The notes below the pieces were generated by a model, which saw nothing but the letters and a program-made list of their open reading frames with translations, was not told the DNA's origin and did no database searches. From Planctomycetia bacterium (GTDB taxonomy: Bacteria; Planctomycetota; UBA11346), in the NCBI GenBank assembly GCA_005801395.1, contig SYDV01000100.1, positions 1 to 5,164 of the forward strand: DNA of 5,164 nucleotides. Direction: 5' to 3'. Shown in pieces: positions 1-5,164 of this stretch (position 1 is the stretch's first letter; every line of letters starts with the position of its first letter). Made by a program: the position numbers and the translations under genes.

Positions 1-153
1 CCTGGCAGTGTTGGCCGCATTACCGGTATTGGCAAAGAACGCGATAATGGCGATCCTGGATTTTGTTACGATTTAGAATTTGAAAATGGTATGTGGTTAA
101 CCAAAGACGATAATGAATTAGATAATCCTGCGCATTACCGCATCGTTCTTTAA
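1..153 (+). CDS. C-terminal fragment of an unrecognised protein
   Basis: An open frame runs from the left edge through 50 codons to a TAA at 151-153, so only the C-terminus of this gene is visible. The readable end begins PGSVGRITGIGKERDNGDPG and finishes HYRIVL. It has no signal peptide or membrane segment in the visible part. Short beta-prone stretches (VGRITGI, CYDLEFENG, MWLTK, YRIVL) separated by acidic and glycine-rich turns resemble a small SH3-like or KOW-like barrel. That is an impression of fold only, and I do not recognise the family. The frame is convincing because it is open from the edge, codes for a balanced mixed sequence, and ends just before a convergent-gene terminator region. 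The gene faces the sulfatase-esterase gene tail to tail and is probably not part of the same functional unit. Confidence 0.6.
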   Translation, partial: PGSVGRITGIGKERDNGDPGFCYDLEFENGMWLTKDDNELDNPAHYRIVL

Positions 154-160
154 ACCATAT

Positions 161-198
161 AAATAAAAATACCTGCCGCTCACTAATGAACAGCAGGT
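161..198 (-). terminator. Rho-independent terminator of the sulfatase-esterase gene
   Basis: Read on the minus strand, ACCTGCTGTT and AGCGGCAGGT form a 10-bp stem, including two G-U wobbles, around an 8-nt loop (hairpin at 171-198). The T-rich tail ATTTTTATTT follows at 161-170. The hairpin begins about 21 nt past the sulfatase-esterase stop codon. On the plus strand the two wobbles become C-A mismatches, and no T-tract follows. The signal is therefore clearly directional and serves the minus-strand gene rather than the short plus-strand gene that converges on it. Confidence 0.8.
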
Positions 199-219
199 CA
201 AACTAAATTTAGCCAACGA

Positions 220-2499
220 TTAATTCGTTAGCTGCGCCTTTAAGAATATCTTGATCTTTTCCTGAATTTCTGGCGTAGCGAATTCTTTTCCGCCATGCCC
301 TGCGCCATCAAGGACTACCAACGTGGTATTGACTCCGACTGCCTGCAATGCCGCGTCCAAACGTTGGCTTTGATCTAATGGGACCATCGGATCTTTACTT
401 CCGTGCAAAATTAAAAATGCCGCGTCGTCTTTGGATACTTGGTATAAGGCACTCGCCTCTTTAGCACGATCAGGTATATCGCGAATAGTTCCACCCAACA
501 TACGCGCACCGTTACTCGCGGCTAAATCTGCGTCAGTTTTGTCAGGGGCAGGTAGATTCGAGGGCATCGTTAATAAGTCAGCTGGGCCATACAGATCGAT
601 AACCGCTTTAATCCGGCTCGATATCGCTTCATCCGCTGGTGTCGCAGCCGTTCCCATGATTGCCGCTAAATGTCCGCCGGCAGAACCACCGCTCACGGCA
701 ATTCGTTCTGGGTCAAGGTTATAGGTTTTTGCATTCGTGCGAAGCCAACGCACGGCAGCGCGGCAATCGTTTATTTGAGCTGGCCAAGTTGCGACATGCG
801 ATAAACGATACTGAATACTCACCACCGCGTAACCTTCTGCCGCTAACCACACCAAGGGGCAATTTTCTTTACGCCCAGACTTCCAGCCACCACCATGAAT
901 CCACATAATAACTGGTAATGGTGCTGCCGACGCCGTTTCAGGTAGATACAAATCTAACAATAAGGCGCCTGTTTTCTCGGTGCTGTACGTTTTATTCGAC
1001 ACCACTTTCACGCCCGCTGGTTTGGTCGGGCGCACATCACCTGCTGGACGGGCATTGGTTGCCTTTATTTTCGTTAACTCGTCGCCTAAATCTGCTCGCG
1101 CTTCATCCACAATTTTCATTAACTTCGCCACGATATCTGGGTGCTGTGCCGCCACGTTGGCCAATTCACCTGGGTCGTTTCGCATGTTATACAAAGAAAT
1201 CCCTATTTCTTCGACTCGATATCCATGACGACTTGCAATACCATAAATACCAGATTGTTCGATCGACATGGGATTTCCCTTACCCCAATTAGACGGTTTA
1301 CCACCTTTACCTGGTTCAGCAGCGACAGTCAGGTATTGATGTGGCACATGTAATTTCCAATCACCTTGACGCACCGCATGCAATTCTTCTCCCGCATAAT
1401 GCCACATCACCTCGCGACCCTTTGCGCCAACTTGGCCCAACAACAAAGGTGATAAATCTATCGTATCACGTTTACCCGCTGGAACGGTGGCGCCGATCAA
1501 CGTCGAAAAAGTGGCGTATAAATCGATGGTAGAAATAATATCATCGCACACGCGTCCTGCCGGGACTTTACCGGGCCAACGTGCAAGACCAGGAACACGT
1601 ATGCCACCTTCAAAATTGGTTAATTTCCCTTCACGTAGTGGCGCTGCAGAACCTGCATGTTCGCCGTATGAAATAAAGGGACCATTATCGGATGAAAAGA
1701 TCACCAAGGTATTATCTTCTAATCCAAGTTCTTTGAGCGTCTTCAAAATTTCGCCCACGCCCCAATCTAATTCTTCAATGACATCGCCATACAATCCAGC
1801 TTTACTGGTGCCCTTAAATCGTTCCGAAGCAAAAATAGGCACGTGCGGCATCACATGCGGCACGTATAAGAAAAAGGGTTTATTTTTATTTCGTTTAATA
1901 AAGTCGACGCTTTTATCCGTTATGCGTTTGGTGAAATTGGATTGATCCGGATTTATTTCGGTTATTTGGTCATTCTCATACCACGGTAACGCGGGAAAAT
2001 CTGGAGCAACTGGATGCAATGGGCCGTTATCATTTGAATAGGGAATGCCCGACCATTCATCAAATCCACGTTTAGTTGGAAGATATGGCGTATGGTCGCC
2101 TAAATGCCATTTACCAAACATAGCGGTGGCATAACCCTGGTCTTTAAAAATATTCGTCAGCAGTTTTTCTTTGGGATTAATTCCCGCTGCACTGGTGTGA
2201 TTTAAAGCTCCGCTCAGCCCCACACGATTTGCATAACATCCAGTCATCAACGCCGCACGCGAAGCCGTGCACACGGCTTGAGCCACATAAAAACTGGTAA
2301 AGCGCGTGCCTGCCGCCGCAAGGCTATCGATATGTGGTGTTTTAATATTGGTCGCACCATAACATCCGATATCACCATAACCCAAATCATCGGCAAAAAT
2401 AAAAACGATGTTGGGGCGATCAGCGGCAAAGGTCGTGGACGCGATAGCGCATAACACCACCGCAAAGAATCGTTGGAGGTTTGTCATGTGTGGCAGCAT
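220..2499 (-). CDS. Secreted arylsulfatase fused to a C-terminal alpha/beta-hydrolase carbohydrate esterase
   Basis: This 759-residue protein joins two enzymes. Residues 1-25 look like a Sec signal peptide (hydrophobic core FFAVVLCAIA, likely cleavage after TFA). Residues 28 to about 488 form a formylglycine-dependent arylsulfatase. Visible hallmarks are metal-binding D37-D38, the maturation motif CTASR with Cys77 as the predicted formylglycine, GKWHLG at 129-134, His219, D271-N272 in SSDNGP, and Lys292. Residues from about 495 to 757 form an esterase of the BD-FAE/acetylxylan-esterase-like type: oxyanion motif HGGGW at 535-539, nucleophile Ser606 in GGSAGG, Asp703 and His735 completing the triad. 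Both active sites appear intact. Known for the families: sulfate-ester hydrolysis, and removal of acetyl or feruloyl groups from glycans. Inferred: concerted stripping of a sulfated, acylated polysaccharide in the periplasm or outside the cell. The first ATG is preferred because AAGG lies 10 nt upstream at 2510-2513. An ATG four codons later (2485-2487) also leaves a full signal peptide. Exact substrate and sulfatase subfamily are unresolved. Confidence 0.9.
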   Translation of the reverse strand: MLPHMTNLQRFFAVVLCAIASTTFAADRPNIVFIFADDLGYGDIGCYGATNIKTPHIDSLAAAGTRFTSFYVAQAVCTASRAALMTGCYANRVGLSGALNHTSAAGINPKEKLLTNIFKDQGYATAMFGKWHLGDHTPYLPTKRGFDEWSGIPYSNDNGPLHPVAPDFPALPWYENDQITEINPDQSNFTKRITDKSVDFIKRNKNKPFFLYVPHVMPHVPIFASERFKGTSKAGLYGDVIEELDWGVGEILKTLKELGLEDNTLVIFSSDNGPFISYGEHAGSAAPLREGKLTNFEGGIRVPGLARWPGKVPAGRVCDDIISTIDLYATFSTLIGATVPAGKRDTIDLSPLLLGQVGAKGREVMWHYAGEELHAVRQGDWKLHVPHQYLTVAAEPGKGGKPSNWGKGNPMSIEQSGIYGIASRHGYRVEEIGISLYNMRNDPGELANVAAQHPDIVAKLMKIVDEARADLGDELTKIKATNARPAGDVRPTKPAGVKVVSNKTYSTEKTGALLLDLYLPETASAAPLPVIMWIHGGGWKSGRKENCPLVWLAAEGYAVVSIQYRLSHVATWPAQINDCRAAVRWLRTNAKTYNLDPERIAVSGGSAGGHLAAIMGTAATPADEAISSRIKAVIDLYGPADLLTMPSNLPAPDKTDADLAASNGARMLGGTIRDIPDRAKEASALYQVSKDDAAFLILHGSKDPMVPLDQSQRLDAALQAVGVNTTLVVLDGAGHGGKEFATPEIQEKIKIFLKAQLTN

Positions 2500-2570
2500 T
2501 ATCCCACAACCTTAAATTACCACGACCGTATTTGAAATGCTGACACATCGGTCCACACGCCAACGGAACG

Positions 2571-2599
2571 TTGTTAGGTAGCAAACAGTCCGGTGTCAC
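2571..2599 (-). promoter_or_regulatory. Weak sigma70-like promoter candidate for the sulfatase-esterase gene
   Basis: On the minus strand GTGACA (2594-2599, five of six matches to TTGACA) is followed after exactly 17 bases by TAACAA (2571-2576, three of six matches to TATAAT). Initiation would fall near 2564 and leave a 5' leader of about 65 nt. The -10 match is poor, and promoter consensus in this group of bacteria is less well characterised, so this is only a candidate. Small dyads at 2592-2600 and 2561-2573 overlap the -35 and -10/start regions, where a repressor could act. Confidence 0.2.
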
Positions 2600-2645
2600 C
2601 CATGAAACTTTGGTTTGTTTGGCCTCAAGAAACTGAACCGAATTT

Positions 2646-2657
2646 GGTCATATGACC
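2646..2657. promoter_or_regulatory. Perfect 12-bp palindrome, possible operator
   Basis: GGTCATATGACC is a perfect inverted repeat with no spacer, lying about 150 bp upstream of the sulfatase-esterase start and 60 bp past the stop of the upstream gene. A palindrome of this length at a given centre has a chance of 1 in 4096, so about 0.05 would be expected in a 217-bp gap. It has the form of a site for a homodimeric regulator. I do not recognise the motif as belonging to a particular regulator family, and no regulator gene is in the window. Confidence 0.35.
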
Positions 2658-2663
2658 TACATT

Positions 2664-2688
2664 GAAAACGTTCCCGTACGAAACCGTT
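2664..2688 (-). terminator. Possible weak terminator hairpin after the heme-protein gene
   Basis: About 28 nt past the TAA of the heme-protein gene, the minus strand can fold AACGGTTTC against GGGAACGTT around a GTAC loop. The stem has eight pairs, one G-A mismatch and two G-U wobbles. Only a short TTTTC tract follows (2664-2668), partly inside the stem. It is much weaker than the terminator at 161-198, so partial read-through into the sulfatase-esterase gene is plausible. Confidence 0.25.
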
Positions 2689-2716
2689 CTGCTGCCATTC
2701 GTTTACCATGCCTGCT

Positions 2717-5164
2717 TTATGGCGTTGGAAGCGGAACTTGCTGTGGATGCATTAAATAGGCAATCAGATTGCGAACCTGCTCTTCACTCAGCGTCAGCAA
2801 TAATCCCTCAGGCATTAATGATGCCGTTGAGGTCTGCACCGATTGCACCTCATCATTTACTAAAGTGAGCCGTTCGGTCATCGTTTGCAACGTCATCGAA
2901 GCCGGTGTGCGACCACCCACCACGCCAGAGAGAAAGCGCCCATCTTTCATACTGACATGGGACATCAGGAAATCTGCCCCCACTACGGCGCTTGGATCCA
3001 CAATATTATCAATCAAATAGGCCAAATTATCACGGCCTGCGCCAGTCAAATCCGGTCCAATAATTCCGCCTGATCCATAGAGTTTATGACAGGCGCTGCA
3101 AACTTGCATAAAGACCATGCGACCCTGCGAACGATCCGCAGCTGCTAATACCGCTGGAGTCAGTTTTTCTTTCCATTGGGCGATGAGTTTTACCTTATCC
3201 TCTGAAGAATCACGCAGAGCACCCCATGCGTTAGTTAATTGTTTAGTCAATTCTTTGTCGTTAAAGCCGCGAATCTGACGGGCATGGAAAGCGGTAACAT
3301 CCGACTTTGGAATATTCGCCGCATCATCACCAAGGTTCGCTAATAACACACGGGCAAACGATGGCCGTGATACCAACACCGCCATCACTTCAATTTTTGC
3401 ATCGCCACGAAATGTTTTTCGGTATTTATTCACCAATAACTCTGCGATAGCAGGATCATCAAATAATCCCAAGCCTTGAGCGGCGATCGCATTGACATCA
3501 CGGTCATCAATTAATTTTTCACAAAGCGTGCGTAAATCTTCTGGTCGGTTTTCTATGACGGTGCGCAACGCCGCGCCTCGCTGCGCGATATCAGCGCCTT
3601 TGTCGAGTGCCAATCGACGACTTTCAGCCAACGCTCGCCCGTCGCCAAATAAAGTTCCCAAATCGCGAAGTCGTTCCTGTACCTGATTATCAGGATGATT
3701 GGTCAGCGTCGCTGAAAAGGCTGGCCACGCGCTGGGCGCTTTAACTTTACGCAGTCCTTTGAGCGCCTCGCTGAGTCCCAATAGTACATCTACCCGTTTC
3801 CCGTCGTCGCTTTCCGTGCTTTGCGCTAACAGTCGTTCAACCAACTGTGGATTCGTGGCCAGATTTTCACCAACACGCCGAGCGGTATAACGCCGAACTA
3901 ATGGAATTTTGCTAACCTGTGCCAGGCTTAATAACGAGTCGTCATGTGTTCCGGCAAGATCCTTCACTCCGTACCATAACATGAGTGGCAAATTGTGATC
4001 GTCAGCGTCGCTCACATGACTCAGCAAGGCCGTGGCGATTAATGGACGCGCGGTCAATGGCAAACGTTGCAGTGTCGACGCTAAATAAAGCCGTACGAAA
4101 GCCGATGTTTCGCGTTCCGCTAATTTGGTAATCGCAGTCAACGTCGCTGGCGCAACCGTGGCAACTAACTGCAGGCTCGCACGATTATGAATGGGCCAAG
4201 AATCGGTCAGTAAGCGTAATGCCCACACGCGCGTGTGCTCATCCGCATGTCCCAATAACGCAATTAATGCGGTGTCATCAAAACCTTTAATCGCTGATAA
4301 TGCCCACATCGCTCGCAAGCGAACGACTTGATCATCTCCAGCGATTAACGTCTGTAGGGGCGCTCGCGCAGCACTGACATCCGCCCCCATCGCGGCGCGC
4401 TGTTGTAGTACTTGGCGCGCTTGGCGGGCATACCATACGTCAGCATGAGTTTGATACGCAACTAATTCGTTCAGCGATGCTTGGCGCACATCAAACGGTG
4501 GTAAGGCTGCAGGAGCGCCAGCTATTATTTTAAATACCCGACCACTGCTGCGGTGCACACCATCATGATCATGACATTCGCCAATATCACTCCAGTCCAA
4601 CATATAAACCCCACCATCGGGACCACTGCCTAATTCAATTCCGCGAAACCATACGTCACTCGTTTCCAACAGATCCGTGCCATGATGCCCAACATATCCA
4701 GATCCTTCTCGTTCTAATTGTTCGCGATTTAAACGGCGACCATGAAAATTAATGGTGTATAATAAATCCCGATATTCCGCCGGCCAATTGGTTCCCTGAT
4801 AGATCATCATGCCACTATGGGCGTGGCCGCCACCGGCTAACGAAGTCGCATTGGTGCCTTTATCGGATTTGGTGTCATTCCATTTTTCGCCCGTCGCCCA
4901 GTGCACATGGTCAGCGTGTTGTTCAATCGGCGTATAAATGTGGCGATCTAAATCTTCGCCATACATGCGGCGATAATGGGCACCTGGGATCAGGTGCCAC
5001 AAGTGGCCAATCACGGTATTAATGAAAAAGCCTTCACCGTGTTTATCCCAATCCATGCCCCAGGAGTTAGTCGTACCATCGGCAACGACTTCGACGGTTT
5101 TGGTCACTGGATGAAAACGCCAGATACCGCAATTAATTTTTACCCGATCAGATTCAGATGTTCC
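2717..5164 (-). CDS. PVC-type membrane-bound dehydrogenase with HEAT-like repeats and C-terminal c-type heme domain (start off window)
   Basis: The frame is open from the right edge for 815 residues to a TAA at 2717-2719, so the N-terminus is missing. The GTG at 5105-5107 is only an internal valine: conserved-looking sequence (GIWRFHP) continues upstream of it. In visible numbering, residues 1 to about 215 match the C-terminal part of the Pirellula/Verrucomicrobium dehydrogenase domain (TIGR02604-like, beta-propeller). Landmarks are SWGMDWDKHGEGFF near 34-47, GGGHAHSG near 111-118, GSGYVGHHGTD, and WSDIGECHDHDG near 191-202. Residues of about 230-640 are helical with HEAT-like units (VRLRAMWALSAI, HTRVWALRLL, FVRLYLASTLQRL). 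The C-terminal part, from about 675, is the planctomycete-type heme-binding domain (TIGR02603-like). It has one CSACH site at 689-693 (nt 3086-3100), the GPDLTGAGR loop, and SLMPEGLL, whose Met784 is the likely distal ligand. Family substrates are mostly unproven. A periplasmic sugar or alcohol oxidation role with electron transfer through the heme is inferred from the fold and the sulfatase neighbour. Confidence 0.9.
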   Translation of the reverse strand, partial: GTSESDRVKINCGIWRFHPVTKTVEVVADGTTNSWGMDWDKHGEGFFINTVIGHLWHLIPGAHYRRMYGEDLDRHIYTPIEQHADHVHWATGEKWNDTKSDKGTNATSLAGGGHAHSGMMIYQGTNWPAEYRDLLYTINFHGRRLNREQLEREGSGYVGHHGTDLLETSDVWFRGIELGSGPDGGVYMLDWSDIGECHDHDGVHRSSGRVFKIIAGAPAALPPFDVRQASLNELVAYQTHADVWYARQARQVLQQRAAMGADVSAARAPLQTLIAGDDQVVRLRAMWALSAIKGFDDTALIALLGHADEHTRVWALRLLTDSWPIHNRASLQLVATVAPATLTAITKLAERETSAFVRLYLASTLQRLPLTARPLIATALLSHVSDADDHNLPLMLWYGVKDLAGTHDDSLLSLAQVSKIPLVRRYTARRVGENLATNPQLVERLLAQSTESDDGKRVDVLLGLSEALKGLRKVKAPSAWPAFSATLTNHPDNQVQERLRDLGTLFGDGRALAESRRLALDKGADIAQRGAALRTVIENRPEDLRTLCEKLIDDRDVNAIAAQGLGLFDDPAIAELLVNKYRKTFRGDAKIEVMAVLVSRPSFARVLLANLGDDAANIPKSDVTAFHARQIRGFNDKELTKQLTNAWGALRDSSEDKVKLIAQWKEKLTPAVLAAADRSQGRMVFMQVCSACHKLYGSGGIIGPDLTGAGRDNLAYLIDNIVDPSAVVGADFLMSHVSMKDGRFLSGVVGGRTPASMTLQTMTERLTLVNDEVQSVQTSTASLMPEGLLLTLSEEQVRNLIAYLMHPQQVPLPTP

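Larger units (their letters stand above)
2500..2716. other. Intergenic region rich in dyad symmetry, likely regulatory
   Basis: This 217-bp gap separates two same-strand genes, which is long for simple co-transcription. I see no convincing small gene in it. It holds four symmetric elements: a perfect 12-bp palindrome (2646-2657), a 5-3-5 inverted repeat CAACG-GAA-CGTTG (2561-2573), a 4-1-4 dyad GGTG-T-CACC (2592-2600), and an imperfect hairpin (2667-2688). A weak promoter candidate overlaps two of these. The arrangement suggests that the sulfatase-esterase gene can be transcribed separately under regulator control, but this is inference. Confidence 0.5.

Noticed and set aside
431..1945. Several plus-strand open frames of 63-152 codons antisense to the sulfatase-esterase gene
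   Set aside because: They lie wholly opposite a gene with clear domain and motif evidence, show low-complexity Ser/Arg/Pro-rich translations, overlap one another and match no family I know. They are shadows.
2247..2465. 72-codon minus-strand frame inside the sulfatase N-terminal region
   Set aside because: It lies in another frame of the same strand over the signal peptide and catalytic cysteine of the sulfatase. The Arg/Pro/Leu-rich composition is typical of an out-of-frame translation.
2425..2499. Possible lipoprotein signal because of a cysteine in the signal peptide (VVLC)
   Set aside because: The residue before Cys17 is Leu rather than Gly, Ala or Ser, and the cysteine sits within the hydrophobic core. 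TFA-AD is a better ordinary signal peptidase I site.
2662..3890. Plus-strand open frames of 62-83 codons antisense to or overlapping the heme-protein gene
   Set aside because: These are antisense shadows of a well-supported coding region with no recognisable protein features. The one at 2662-2868 begins in the gap but mostly overlaps the heme-protein 3' end.
4561..4580. Possible second heme or metal site from GECHDHDG in the dehydrogenase domain
   Set aside because: There is no CxxCH. This segment is a conserved part of the propeller-type domain in this family, not a cytochrome motif.

Overview
The window suggests a bacterium of the PVC group (Verrucomicrobiota, Planctomycetota, Lentisphaerota), most plausibly Verrucomicrobiota. 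The main evidence is the right-hand gene. It carries the large membrane-bound-dehydrogenase/HEAT/C-terminal heme-binding architecture that is largely confined to Planctomycetes and Verrucomicrobia. The neighbouring secreted formylglycine-type sulfatase is also typical of that group. Base composition looks intermediate, without extreme AT or GC bias. No RNA genes, CRISPR arrays, insertion sequences or phage genes were seen.

Layout, left to right. Positions 1-153 hold the last 50 codons of an unrecognised plus-strand gene. It converges on the minus-strand block. A strand-specific intrinsic terminator (161-198, acting on the minus strand) lies in the 66-bp space between the two stop codons. Positions 220-2499 (minus) encode a secreted two-domain enzyme: an N-terminal arylsulfatase fused to a C-terminal alpha/beta-hydrolase carbohydrate esterase. 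A 217-bp gap (2500-2716) holds several dyads, including a perfect 12-bp palindrome and a weak promoter candidate. Positions 2717-5164 (minus) encode a large PVC-type protein with a beta-propeller-like dehydrogenase end, HEAT-like repeats and a C-terminal c-type heme domain. Its start lies beyond the right edge.

The two large genes share a strand and are transcribed right to left, the heme protein first. Both are probably exported. The inferred theme is breakdown of a sulfated and acylated polysaccharide, such as an algal or mucin-like glycan. The fused enzyme would remove sulfate and ester groups, and the heme protein may oxidise a released sugar and pass electrons to a periplasmic carrier. 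The substrate cannot be read from the sequence. The most notable item is the sulfatase-esterase fusion. I found no clear evidence of a wholly new system.
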